Positions 9,136 through 17,763 are shown, counted from the stretch's first letter. The stretch is 64,000 nucleotides of DNA from Blautia sp. (GCA_017515325.1 JAFWGA010000019.1:62001-126000), one strand, 5' to 3'. Notes: a model not told the origin generated them from the sequence alone. Made by a program: numbers and translations.

Positions 9136-9705
9136 TTAGATACTGAGGAGATCGTTGATATTGATAATCAGATCAGGGTAAAGGGAGGGGATGATCCTGG
9201 AATCAAAGCTGTATTGTGTAAATTGAAAATCAGGAAAGTAAGTAAAAACACTCACATACCTTCCAGCAGGGTTGACAATCCAGTATTCTTTTACCCCATA
9301 GTCCTGATAAAGGGTCACTTTTTTTGTAAAATCATTTCTTATCGTGGAAGGTGAAGTGACTTCTATGATCCAGTCAGGAGCGCCATAGATACCATCACTA
9401 TGGATTTTGTCTTTATTGCAGATGACGAAAACATCAGGCTCAACCCATTGTTTTTTTGTTTTCTTAGAATCAAGAAAAACAGCGCATGGCGCAACGAAAG
9501 GAGTACAGGTTCCCCCATTTGATTTGATATGGTTGAGTATGGTGTAATACAATAAGCCGATCAGCTGTTGATGAGCGGGCGTAGGTGATCCCATCATATA
9601 GACACAGCCATTGATCAGTTCCGCCCGAACTCCTTCCGGCATTGTTTCAATTTCTTCGATGGTATGTGAACCCATTGCTTCAACGAATTCCTGAAGAGCT
9701 TCCAT
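9136..9705 (-). CDS. Uma2 family protein (putative PD-(D/E)XK nuclease fold)
   Basis: This 189-residue protein matches the Uma2/DUF820 family, a PD-(D/E)XK restriction-like fold of unclear biological role. Visible motifs are EPDVFVI, WIIEVTSPST, and the D...K...Y..GVKEYWIV pattern that carries the putative catalytic Asp, Glu and Lys. A GGAGGGGG ribosome site precedes the ATG at 9705, with an ATGTGA mini-frame in between. It lies 18 bp downstream of the 789-residue gene on the same strand and is probably in the same transcript. Family members are common and scattered; no specific substrate is known. Confidence 0.85.
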   Translation of the reverse strand: MEALQEFVEAMGSHTIEEIETMPEGVRAELINGCVYMMGSPTPAHQQLIGLLYYTILNHIKSNGGTCTPFVAPCAVFLDSKKTKKQWVEPDVFVICNKDKIHSDGIYGAPDWIIEVTSPSTIRNDFTKKVTLYQDYGVKEYWIVNPAGRYVSVFTYFPDFQFTQYSFDSRIIPSLYPDLIININDLLSI

Positions 9706-9723
9706 TCACATTCCCCCTCCTGT

Positions 9724-12093
9724 TTATGCCTCTTCGGGCTCAGCAGCATATTCAACCAAGGCAAGTATCAGCTTATACAGAGCATCCATGTCCAGATTAT
9801 CACTGCTATATTTCACCCCGATCCGCAGCTCCTTCTTCCGGGCATTGGGAGTCCAGTCGATTTCCCGATAGGGCACGGTATTCTTTGCCTTGCCACGGAT
9901 TACCGGAAGAACACCCTCCGTGGTGAAGACAAGGTCGCAGTCCTGCCTGGATCTGTCATCCAAAACAGCCAGAGTACGGCAGCGGATTCCCTGATAGGCC
10001 TGCAGGGCTTTATTATAGAAATACCGGTTCATCCGGGGATCCTCCTGCGTGTAGAATTCCACAACTTCCTTGTTCTGAACGATGGAATCAATCATGGAAC
10101 GGATCAGGCGCAGCATCTCGGCATTCTTTTTGGCGCGTTCGTTCTGCAGCACCGCATTCTCATTGAGAAGGTCAGGGGTAAAGAAGGTAACCTCCTTCTT
10201 CCCCTCAGGAGCATCATCCTTGCGTTTATACAGCCGCTCCGGAAGCTCTAAGCCTTCTTTGGTACAGAAACGGGAAAGGTTTGTCTCAGCAATAGCGAAA
10301 TCCTGCATTTCGTTCTTACTCTCCACGGAGGCCGTTAGTGCGTCCTGCAGACAGCCAAAAAACTCTTCCGTAAGTCCTTTGAAGGTAATCTCCTGGGCTA
10401 AACCGTAAATTTCCGGACTGAAATCCTTCAATCCTTCTTCGATCTGCTGAATTTTATCCCTGGAATCATGCAAAGCCTCTTTGACAGCCTGGGCCAGAAG
10501 AAGCTGTGTGTGTTCCTCCTGGGCACACTCCAGCAGGCATACTGAGGAGAACATCTGGTTGAGGATCTCGATCAGCCGGTAGGAGTAGGAAACATCCGCG
10601 AGCTCCTGCCGGTAGCCCGCTTCGATATTTTTGTTCCCCAGACCCAGCTTTACCTTGCTCAGGCGTTCTTCCCGGGAAGAAGCCAGATCAAGATAAAGCT
10701 GAGAGGAATCATTTTCTTCTGCCTGTTCATCGATGGGATTCTCCTGAGGAGGAAGAGGAATGATCTGATTGACCATGATCTCATATTTTTCTGCAAACTT
10801 TTTCAGAACCAGCCTGTACATATCCTTCAGGACATTTCTCTGGTCAGCCAGGAAATCATCATGAAGGGCGGAAAGATCGACCAGGGAGTTTTCCGGCATC
10901 GGGAACAGATATTCCGGATTCAGGCGCGTGGAAAGAAGCTGGTACTGGGATCTGGCCTGGTCATCCTGCTCGGATATATATTTCTCCACATAGATGGTAC
11001 TCAGAAGCTGGGCATTTATGACACCATTGTAATCTTCGTTGACAAGCTGGCGAAGCTGAAGGGCAGCCTTGTCCATCTGTCCGATTTTCAGATAGCCGAC
11101 AGCACAGAGCTGGCGGACATCCCAGGAATTCCCGGCATGGGAGACAGCCTCATCCAACAGGTCCTCGATCATAGCCTTGTCTGCGACCGGGTCCAGAAGA
11201 TCTGCGTATTCCAGATTGCAGGAGGCCGTAATCTCATCCTCTCTGAGAAGATTGAATTTATTGGACTGGCGGAAATATTCAAAATACAGCTTTGCCTTAT
11301 TTCTGAAGCTCTCCTGAGAAGCGGCATCCAGGCCAAGGTCATCCTGATTGGCGATGGCATTGGCCGTGCTTCCGATATAATACCAGAAGGGCGGATAAGC
11401 CGCAAAATGCTCTTTCATGGATTCAAGCCGCTCGTATTTGCGCACCTCGTCCGTATCCATGAGGATGGCATTGTACTGTTTGATCTGCTTTTCCGTCAGA
11501 CGGAACAGATCCGGAAAATGGTATTTGTCGGCCAGCCGCCAGGCCGTTTCAAAGAGCTGCTGCTGCAGGCCTTCAAACTGCTCCATGGCAGAACGCTGCA
11601 GCTTCCAGAGCTGCTTGTCCCGGTCGAGATTGTACTGATTGCGGTTCTTGCGGTAATTCATGTAACCGATGCCTACCTGGGAGGCCAGAGAAATACCCAT
11701 GGAGACAGGATTTCCTCCTGCCACGAGAAGGGCAAGATTGGGAACCGCTGTCCAGATGGCATTTTTCATTTTCTGCTGATATTCTTTTTCGATGAACTGC
11801 TTTTCTCCTTCCTGGATACGGAAAAAAACAATGGTCTCCAGCAGCCGCTTGAGGATCTCCAGCAGAGCATCGTCTTTGGGGATGTTTTCCAGGTTAAGGT
11901 TGTTCAGGATTGTCTCATATTCCTGCTCCAGGATGGTCAGGTCATTGTAATCGATGATCTGGGATACGGAAACCGTACACAGGTTCAAGGCATAGGCTGC
12001 CTGGATCTGCTCTCGGGTAAAGGGAAGCTCGTCTTCATTTATGGTACTCTCATTGCCAAAGATCTCTTCCGGTACTAATTTGGTGTTTTCCAT
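9724..12093 (-). CDS. Large protein of unknown function coupled to a recombinase
   Basis: I do not recognise this 789-residue protein. It is acidic and mostly helical. A hydrophobic glycine-rich stretch at about residues 115-145 (NLALLVAGGNPVSMGISLA) may insert in or contact the membrane. A charged coiled region (MNYRKNRNQYNLDRDKQLW) follows. The central part has helical repeat character suggestive of TPR-like solenoids (QLCAVGYLKIGQMDKAALQ). The last 80 residues look beta-rich (DLVFTTEGVLPV...VPYREIDW), reminiscent of bacterial PH-like domains. The ribosome site GGAGG lies inside the last codons of the upstream recombinase, and the frames overlap by 19 bp, so translation is coupled. No signal peptide is present. 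Confidence 0.7.
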   Translation of the reverse strand: MENTKLVPEEIFGNESTINEDELPFTREQIQAAYALNLCTVSVSQIIDYNDLTILEQEYETILNNLNLENIPKDDALLEILKRLLETIVFFRIQEGEKQFIEKEYQQKMKNAIWTAVPNLALLVAGGNPVSMGISLASQVGIGYMNYRKNRNQYNLDRDKQLWKLQRSAMEQFEGLQQQLFETAWRLADKYHFPDLFRLTEKQIKQYNAILMDTDEVRKYERLESMKEHFAAYPPFWYYIGSTANAIANQDDLGLDAASQESFRNKAKLYFEYFRQSNKFNLLREDEITASCNLEYADLLDPVADKAMIEDLLDEAVSHAGNSWDVRQLCAVGYLKIGQMDKAALQLRQLVNEDYNGVINAQLLSTIYVEKYISEQDDQARSQYQLLSTRLNPEYLFPMPENSLVDLSALHDDFLADQRNVLKDMYRLVLKKFAEKYEIMVNQIIPLPPQENPIDEQAEENDSSQLYLDLASSREERLSKVKLGLGNKNIEAGYRQELADVSYSYRLIEILNQMFSSVCLLECAQEEHTQLLLAQAVKEALHDSRDKIQQIEEGLKDFSPEIYGLAQEITFKGLTEEFFGCLQDALTASVESKNEMQDFAIAETNLSRFCTKEGLELPERLYKRKDDAPEGKKEVTFFTPDLLNENAVLQNERAKKNAEMLRLIRSMIDSIVQNKEVVEFYTQEDPRMNRYFYNKALQAYQGIRCRTLAVLDDRSRQDCDLVFTTEGVLPVIRGKAKNTVPYREIDWTPNARKKELRIGVKYSSDNLDMDALYKLILALVEYAAEPEEA

Positions 12094-13154
12094 CGCTTTC
12101 CTCCTTCTTCACGCAATCGAACGGCAGAGGCAGCCTTTCTTCTGCGTTCGTCGTCCAAGGCTGCATAGTGTTTCCTGGTTGTATTGACATCCTTGTGGCC
12201 AAGTACCTCTGCGACCAGGTAAATATCTCCCGTTTCCTGGTACAGGGCTGTCCCATAGGTGCTTCTGAGCTTATGTGGAGTAATCTTCTTCGAACCGGTA
12301 ACAGCCTGTGCGTATTTTTTGACCAGGTTTTCCACGGCCTGGATACCAAGTCTCCTTCGTTGCGTGGAATAGAAGAGGGCGTGTTCATGTCCGGCCAGTG
12401 GGGTAATGCTCTCCCGTATGATCAGATAAGAACGCAGAGCCTTCTCCACCTCGTCTCCAAAGTAGACCCGCATCTGATTGCCTCCTTTGCGGGTGACGAT
12501 AATGGCATTATTCTTAAAATCCAGATCCTCCACATCCAGGCCTACACATTCGGAAACCCGGATTCCTGTTCCCAGAAGCAGGGTGATCAGGGCCAGATCT
12601 CTTTCCTTGGTTTTTTCAAAATACCGTTTTTTCTGCCCCGTGAGGCTGTCACCGGCATGCTCAATATAGTCCAGCAAAAGGGCGGTTTCATCTGTGTCCA
12701 GCCGGATGATGGACTTTTGGTGGATTTTTGGCATATCTACCAGGACAGTAGGGTTCGTGCTGATCTGCTCTCTCTTGTAAAAGTAAGCGTAAAAGCTGCG
12801 CAGAGCGGACATTTTCCTCTTCAGGCCTCGCTCCCCGTTCGTCTCAAGTCTGTCGTGACTGGTGTAGACCTTGAGATATTCCTCGAACTCTTCCAGATCC
12901 TGTGCCTTTACCTGATCCAGGATATCTACGGTCAGATCCTGCATAGATTTGCTTTTCAGAGAAGGATTTTCGGTCATGAGATATTCAAAAAAAATCCGGA
13001 TGTCGTAAGCATAGGAGATACGTGTTTTGGTGGAGGTTCGGACCTCGATGGCGCGGAAAAACTCCTTGCAGAAGGGGGGCAGGGTTTTGAGCACCTCCCT
13101 GAGCCTGAGAGTATTCTCGATGTCTGTCTGTTCATGGTAGGTCATTTTCGCCAA
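12075..13154 (-). CDS. Tyrosine recombinase (XerC/XerD-like)
   Basis: This is a site-specific DNA recombinase of 359 residues. An N-terminal SAM-like core-binding domain (about residues 30-150) precedes the catalytic domain. Expected active-site residues are present: Arg in TGIRVSE, Lys in VTRKGG, HKLR, LGHKD and the nucleophile Tyr in TRKHYAAL. It is longer than XerC/D (about 300), with an extra N-terminal segment and a basic C-terminal tail (DERRRKAASAVRLREEGGKRWKTPN region). TTG at 13154 is chosen because a perfect AAGGAGGTGA lies seven bases upstream; the ATG at 13145 is too far away. It forms an operon with the 789-residue protein. It may be a chromosomal Xer enzyme or a domesticated integrase; no attachment sites were found. 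Confidence 0.9.
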   Translation of the reverse strand: MAKMTYHEQTDIENTLRLREVLKTLPPFCKEFFRAIEVRTSTKTRISYAYDIRIFFEYLMTENPSLKSKSMQDLTVDILDQVKAQDLEEFEEYLKVYTSHDRLETNGERGLKRKMSALRSFYAYFYKREQISTNPTVLVDMPKIHQKSIIRLDTDETALLLDYIEHAGDSLTGQKKRYFEKTKERDLALITLLLGTGIRVSECVGLDVEDLDFKNNAIIVTRKGGNQMRVYFGDEVEKALRSYLIIRESITPLAGHEHALFYSTQRRRLGIQAVENLVKKYAQAVTGSKKITPHKLRSTYGTALYQETGDIYLVAEVLGHKDVNTTRKHYAALDDERRRKAASAVRLREEGGKRWKTPN

Positions 13155-13200
13155 AGACCGGTCACCTCCTTCCGATACAATCAGGCTTCTTTCTTGTATC

Positions 13201-13229
13201 ATAATAACAGTAATGTTTTTAATTTGCAA
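13201..13229 (-). promoter_or_regulatory. Promoter of the recombinase operon
   Basis: On the minus strand TTGCAA (13229-13224) and an extended -10, TG-T-TATTAT (hexamer 13206-13201), are separated by 17 bp. Confidence 0.7.
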
Positions 13230-13255
13230 GAGAACCTGTCGCGTGATAAAATGGA

Positions 13256-13301
13256 GACAGGGGGACGGTTCTGGTGGCTCACCGGAACCGTCCCCCCTGT
13301 C
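13256..13301. repeat. Inverted repeat of the GACAGGGGGACGGTT type
   Basis: GACAGGGGGACGGTTC and its complement flank a short loop. This class of G-rich palindrome is widespread between genes in Clostridia. It lies between the divergent recombinase and response-regulator genes; no T-run makes it a standard terminator. Confidence 0.7.
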
Positions 13302-13311
13302 AGCTCTGTTA

Positions 13312-13395
13312 TGACAGGAGCCGCGCACAAGCTGTAGTCGTTGTGCAGCCTGGCGGGAGGGCAGAGAGTCGGCTGTTCCTTCCTCTGCCCTGATT
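13312..13395. repeat. Two-hairpin intergenic element, copy 1
   Basis: This element has a first hairpin (GCGCACAA...TTGTGC) and a second hairpin (GGGCAGAG...CTCTGCCC). Its order and sequence resemble the element at 25092-25180. It ends 30 bp before the response-regulator start. Confidence 0.5.
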
Positions 13396-13425
13396 TCGAA
13401 TAAAAAAGGAAAAGGAGAATCAAGG

Positions 13426-14112
13426 ATGGATGCATTGAAAATCCTCGTTGTGGATGATGAACCGCGCATGAGAAAACTGGTCAGGGATTTTCTTTCCAAG
13501 AAAAATTATGAGGTCCTTGAAGCCGGAGACGGAGAAGAGGCGATGGATATCTTCTATCGGGAGAAGGATATCGCCCTGATTATATTGGATATCATGATGC
13601 CAAAGATGGATGGCTGGGAGGTCTGCCGGGAGATCCGCAAAATCTCTCAGGTGCCTATCATCATGCTGACGGCAAGAGCAGGCGAGAGGGATGAATTGCT
13701 TGGCTTCGAGCTTGGCGTGGATGAATACGTGGCAAAAACAGTCAGTCCCAGCATTATCGTTGCCCGCGTTGAGGCAATTCTGCGGCGGTCCGGTGCAGGT
13801 TCTGCCCAGGATATCCTCAGCGCAGGCGGCATCGTGATTGACAAGGCTGCTCACCAGGCTTTTGTCGATGACAAACCGATGGAGTTAAGCTTCAAAGAAT
13901 TTGAGCTTCTGACCTATTTCCTGGAAAACCAGGGCATTGCTTTGTCCCGGGAAAAGATCCTCAATTCTGTCTGGAATTATGATTATTATGGTGATGCCCG
14001 GACCATTGACACCCATGTGAAAAAGCTCAGAAGCAAGATGGGAGCCAAGGGAGAATACATCCATACTGTATGGGGAATGGGTTACAAGTTTGACTGTACC
14101 GGGAATGCCTGA
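13426..14112 (+). CDS. OmpR/PhoB-family response regulator (orphan)
   Basis: This is a DNA-binding response regulator of 228 residues: receiver domain (1-120) with acidic D10-D11 and phospho-acceptor D55, then a winged-helix output domain (about 130-225) with the RTIDTHVKKLRSK recognition region. An oddity is that the conserved Lys-Pro pair of the receiver is K104-T105 (VAKTVSP), so the usual cis-proline is missing and phosphorylation signalling may be altered. No histidine kinase is adjacent. The stop codon abuts the stop of the convergent permease gene (TGA/TCA) with no terminator between. The start follows AAAGGAGA. Confidence 0.92.
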   Translation: MDALKILVVDDEPRMRKLVRDFLSKKNYEVLEAGDGEEAMDIFYREKDIALIILDIMMPKMDGWEVCREIRKISQVPIIMLTARAGERDELLGFELGVDEYVAKTVSPSIIVARVEAILRRSGAGSAQDILSAGGIVIDKAAHQAFVDDKPMELSFKEFELLTYFLENQGIALSREKILNSVWNYDYYGDARTIDTHVKKLRSKMGAKGEYIHTVWGMGYKFDCTGNA

Positions 14113-14973
14113 TCAGCCCTTTACGGCGCCCGCCATCATGCCTTTGACCAGTTTATCCTGGAAAATGATAAAGAGAATGATCATGGGGAGGGCGGAAAGC
14201 ACCAGGACAGCAAGCATCAGGGGCATATCCGCGGAATGCTCACCCTTAAACTGGCCCAGAGCCAGGGGAAGGGTTTTCTGGTTTGCGCTGGTCAGGAGGG
14301 TGTTGGCAAATGCGAATTCATTCCACATGGAAACGCCGTTGTAGATGGCCAGGGTGGAGAGACCGGATTTGGAAAGAGGAAGGATGATCTGGAAAAAGTT
14401 GCTGAACTTATTGCATCCATCGATCTGGGCGGACTCCTCCACCTCCTTGGGGATAGTCATCATAAAGGCTGTCAGGATGAAAATCGACATGGGCAGGGCA
14501 AAGGTGACATAAGGACCCAGCAGGGCAAAAAGATTATCCCTCAGCCCCATTTTGTTGGTCATCTTAAAAATGGGAATCAGGGTCACATGCATCGGGATAG
14601 ACATGCAGGCCACGATCCCTGCGTAGATCAGATTCCTGAGCCGGAAACTCATCCTGGAAAGCGGGTAGGCGGCAAAGGAGGAGATAATCAGCATGAGAAC
14701 GAGGGAGATACCTACGATGAGCACACTCCGGAAGAAATACCCAAAAAATCCGTTTTTGACGATATTGGGATAGTTGTCGAAAAACCAGGGATCCGGGAAA
14801 TGGAAAACGCCCTGGGACAGCATGTCAAACTGCTTGCGGAAAGAATTCAGGATCATGAAGGCAAAGGGGATCAGGGCGACCAGAAGCCAGAAGATGGCAA
14901 AGAAAATGGCGACACCCCAGGCAAGCCTGCTTTTCGCTTTTTGCTTGCGGTAATCGGTTTCCTGCTGATTCAT
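14113..14973 (-). CDS. CUT1 sugar ABC transporter permease (MalG-like)
   Basis: This inner-membrane permease of 286 residues has six predicted membrane segments and the EAA loop (EVEESAQIDGCNKFSNFFQIILP) that docks on the ATPase. It is the second permease of a carbohydrate importer of the oligosaccharide (CUT1) class. It begins one base after the stop of the MalF-like gene, with its ribosome site inside that gene, so expression is coupled. Confidence 0.92.
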   Translation of the reverse strand: MNQQETDYRKQKAKSRLAWGVAIFFAIFWLLVALIPFAFMILNSFRKQFDMLSQGVFHFPDPWFFDNYPNIVKNGFFGYFFRSVLIVGISLVLMLIISSFAAYPLSRMSFRLRNLIYAGIVACMSIPMHVTLIPIFKMTNKMGLRDNLFALLGPYVTFALPMSIFILTAFMMTIPKEVEESAQIDGCNKFSNFFQIILPLSKSGLSTLAIYNGVSMWNEFAFANTLLTSANQKTLPLALGQFKGEHSADMPLMLAVLVLSALPMIILFIIFQDKLVKGMMAGAVKG

Positions 14974-14974
14974 T

Positions 14975-15883
14975 TTAATAGTCCTCCTTTACCACAAAGA
15001 TTCTGTTGAAGAGCAGAGCAATGAAGGTAATCAAAATAAACATACCGGCTGCCACACAGGATCCATATCCCATGTTGAATTCCGAGAAGGACAGACGGTA
15101 CATATAGGTTGCCATCAGCTCCGTTCCCCTGGCAGGTCCGCCCTGTGTCATATTAAAGACCAGGTCGAAATACTTTAATGAGCCGATCAGGGACATGGTG
15201 CAGGCTGTTTTGAAAATCGGCCCCAAAAGGGGGATGGCGATTTTAAAAAGATAGTCCTTGCGGGTACAGCCGTCGATGATGGCTGCTTCATACAAGGTGG
15301 TATCAATATTACTGTAGCCGGCGATGAAATATACCATGTAGAATGGCGTAAACTGCCAGGCCATGACCCCGATAACGGCAAACAGAGCCTGGGGATTTTT
15401 GCCCAGAAGGTCTACCAGGGTTCTTTTTCCGTTAATGAGGGTCGCTATAGAGGAAAACAGACCTCCGTTTGTGGCCAGAATATAGTTAAAGAGGAAAGCA
15501 ATGGCGACGGAGCTCATCAGGTAAGGGAAAAACCAGATGATCTTGAAAATATTGGCTTTTCTCCCACTGGCATCCAGGAATGTGGCCAGAAGAAGGCCGA
15601 TCGGGATCTGGAGCAGGATGGAAAAGATCATGACGATGATATTATGGGAGAAGGAGGACCAGAAAACCTTGTCTGCCAGAAGGGTTTTCCAGTTTGCCAG
15701 GCCGACATAGATTCGGTCCGCAGATATTCCATTCCATTTAAAAGCTCCGGTGCGGAAGGTGTCGAAAATGGGATAGATCATATAGATGGCAATGAGGATC
15801 AGGGCAGGGAGAAGGAAAACAGTAGCCGCAAATGCTGTACTCCTGGCATTCTCCCTGGCAAGAGTATTCTTTTTCTTCGACAA
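14975..15883 (-). CDS. CUT1 sugar ABC transporter permease (MalF-like)
   Basis: This is a membrane permease of 302 residues with the EAA motif (LYEAAIIDGCTRKDYLFKI) and the conserved GGPARGTELMATYMY end. The start chosen is TTG at 15883, seven bases after AAAGGAGG; a longer upstream frame would have no ribosome site and would contain it. No ATPase gene accompanies the operon, so the importer presumably shares a general MsmK/UgpC-type ATPase encoded elsewhere. Confidence 0.92.
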   Translation of the reverse strand: MSKKKNTLARENARSTAFAATVFLLPALILIAIYMIYPIFDTFRTGAFKWNGISADRIYVGLANWKTLLADKVFWSSFSHNIIVMIFSILLQIPIGLLLATFLDASGRKANIFKIIWFFPYLMSSVAIAFLFNYILATNGGLFSSIATLINGKRTLVDLLGKNPQALFAVIGVMAWQFTPFYMVYFIAGYSNIDTTLYEAAIIDGCTRKDYLFKIAIPLLGPIFKTACTMSLIGSLKYFDLVFNMTQGGPARGTELMATYMYRLSFSEFNMGYGSCVAAGMFILITFIALLFNRIFVVKEDY

Positions 15884-15937
15884 GAAAATGCCTCCTTTCC
15901 GGCAGACTTTTCGTCTGCATGCTGAAAAATAGGAAAG

Positions 15938-15965
15938 AGCCCGCAGGAAATACATCCTGCGGGCT
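15938..15965 (-). terminator. Intercistronic hairpin between binding protein and permease genes
   Basis: AGCCCGCAGGA and TCCTGCGGGCT form an 11-bp stem with a 6-base loop. On the minus strand it is followed by an interrupted U-rich tract. Its place right after the binding-protein gene mirrors the hairpin at 3812-3839 in the other importer. Confidence 0.7.
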
Positions 15966-16036
15966 TTTGATCAGCTATTGTTTATGAATCTGGGTTCCAC
16001 AGGCAGTAAAAATAAAGTACCTGACTAAAGCTCGGG

Positions 16037-17380
16037 TTATTCTGCCAGGGCAGCCTTCATGGCTGCGTCATGCTCTTCACCGATCTCCAGCGGTGTTTTC
16101 TCCAGGCCAAAGAGCTCGGTCATGCAGTTTTTGTGAACTTCTGTAACGGAAGCCGGCAGATACTGGTCGTACCAGAGCTGTACATTGGAAGCGTTGAAGA
16201 ATACGTCGATCACGACCTTGTTATTGGGATCCTCTACCTGAGTCTCAAATCCCTTGATGGAGGGGATAGTGCTGTTCTCTTTCATCTGTCTTTCATTGTA
16301 GATATCATCATTGTAATACTGGGTTGCCAGCACATAGCAGGCATTGAGCATATCCTCATCGACGGAACCGTCCTCCTTGAAGCAATTGAAAGAAAAGCCG
16401 TTTCCGATGGCGGTACCAACCTCGACATCCTGGGGAACACCCTTTGCCTCAGCCTCGGCATCTTTTGGGAAACGGAAGGTTCCCAGATGCTCCTGGGCCC
16501 ATTCAGCGCTGTCAGAGGTGATCGAACGGATCTGCCAGGAGCCGTGCAGCATCATGGCACAGGTATTGTCATAAAGCAGAGCGCGGTCTTCTCCATTGTC
16601 TGTGACCAGGGAGTTGAAGCCGTCGTTGAAATAGCCCTTCTTTACCCAATCCTGGATCTTTTCTCCTGCCCAGATGAAGGCCTCGGAGGTGAAGGAACCG
16701 GTCTGGTCATAGGCGGCGGCAAATTCGTCATTGCCGGAGTGACGGGCTACCAGATACATATAGTACATGGAACCGGTCCACTTGGAGCCGTTGGCAAGGG
16801 AGAAGGGAACATAGCCAGCCTCTATCAGCTTGTCACAGACCTCTTCAAGCTCATCGATTGTCTCAGGAACCTCTAAGCCTACTTCCTCAAAGATAACCTT
16901 GTTATAGAAGATGTCACAGCCGGAAAGCCCTCCGAAGGGGATGGCCAGGATCTTGTCGTCATAGGAAGCCTGGGCAATGGCAGCATCGATAAAATCCGGA
17001 TGGTCATAGGTATTGTAAAGATCGGTCAGATCATTGACAAAACCTGATTTATAGTATTCCGCCATCGGGCCGCCGCTCCAGTGGATATACATGTTCGGGC
17101 ATTCGTTTGCCGCCATAGCCACGATGAGCTGCTGTTTGTAATTGTCATTCATCTGATGGACCTGGTTGACGGTGATGTTAGGATAATCCGCCATGAAGCG
17201 CTGGACGGCATCCTCCTGGATGCTCTTGGTGGGGTCTTCCGTTGCAATGTCCCAAAGGGTGATAGTGAGAGGCTCGCTGGTAAGCTCGGGGATGTTTTTT
17301 GCTTCCTCAGCAGCGGCGCCGACAGAAAACATGGATAAGGTCATTGCTGCTGTAATGATTGTTGCCAGTAATCTTTTCAT
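16037..17380 (-). CDS. CUT1 extracellular sugar-binding protein
   Basis: This family 1 solute-binding protein (447 residues) delivers an oligosaccharide to the MalF/MalG-like permeases. The ATG at 17380 follows AAGGAGG; upstream in-frame starts are not supported. A signal peptide covers residues 1-24 (MKRLLATIITAAMTLSM..., cut near AAA-EEA). There is no lipobox cysteine, so anchoring is unclear. The mature region contains the typical LTITLWDIATEDPT opening, IPFGGLSGCDIFYNK and NGSKWTGSMYYMYLVAR motifs. The ligand cannot be assigned from sequence. Confidence 0.9.
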   Translation of the reverse strand: MKRLLATIITAAMTLSMFSVGAAAEEAKNIPELTSEPLTITLWDIATEDPTKSIQEDAVQRFMADYPNITVNQVHQMNDNYKQQLIVAMAANECPNMYIHWSGGPMAEYYKSGFVNDLTDLYNTYDHPDFIDAAIAQASYDDKILAIPFGGLSGCDIFYNKVIFEEVGLEVPETIDELEEVCDKLIEAGYVPFSLANGSKWTGSMYYMYLVARHSGNDEFAAAYDQTGSFTSEAFIWAGEKIQDWVKKGYFNDGFNSLVTDNGEDRALLYDNTCAMMLHGSWQIRSITSDSAEWAQEHLGTFRFPKDAEAEAKGVPQDVEVGTAIGNGFSFNCFKEDGSVDEDMLNACYVLATQYYNDDIYNERQMKENSTIPSIKGFETQVEDPNNKVVIDVFFNASNVQLWYDQYLPASVTEVHKNCMTELFGLEKTPLEIGEEHDAAMKAALAE

Positions 17381-17492
17381 AGTGTCCCTCCTTCGCTTTG
17401 GTGAAATGCCATAAGGCTCCCTCCGGAAAATGGGGAAAGGATTTGAACATAATAGCCTATATGGCTGGCCTGACATGGTTACTTACCCGAAA

Positions 17493-17521
17493 AGTATAAC
17501 AATTTTATTCTGACTCGTCAA
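17493..17521 (-). promoter_or_regulatory. Strong promoter of the CUT1 sugar operon
   Basis: On the minus strand TTGACG (17521-17516) and TATACT (17498-17493) are 17 bp apart. The leader to the binding-protein start is about 105 bases. No clear operator was seen. Confidence 0.75.
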
Positions 17522-17565
17522 CTCATTTGTTGTCAATTTGCCGATCTGACTTGAAAAAGATTCGA

Positions 17566-17763
17566 CCTGTACGGTTGGAGCACCTCTGGTGCTCCAACCC
17601 TGCCACCTGCATTCGCAAAACCGCACACTTCGTGTGCTCAAAGATTTGTTTCGCTTCGCTCACAAATCGTTTTGCTCATTTGGGGGCAGGATGCTAATGC
17701 AAAAGCACGGTTTCATTGTGATAAATCGCATAAAACCATGCTTTTGCATTGCAACCGTACAGG
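17566..17763 (+). repeat. Multi-hairpin element with 12-bp terminal inverted repeats; contains copy B
   Basis: CCTGTACGGTTG (17566-17577) and CAACCGTACAGG (17752-17763) bound a 198-bp block. Inside are a 12-bp hairpin (17573-17599), an outer stem CCTGCC/GGCAGG (17599-17604, 17685-17690), a nested stem GCAAAAC/GTTTTGC (17615-17621, 17669-17675) and two hairpins within it (17623-17637, 17643-17668). The right part (17689-17763) is the inverted copy of 7883-7957. It is non-coding and sits between divergent genes. The overall form is MITE-like or that of a branched RNA. Confidence 0.75.

Noticed and set aside
10861-12078. A 405-codon plus-strand frame opposite the 789-residue gene
   Set aside because: It is antisense to a better-supported frame with a ribosome site and coupled start; its composition (many Ile, Leu, Gln, His) is that of a shadow of a minus-strand gene.
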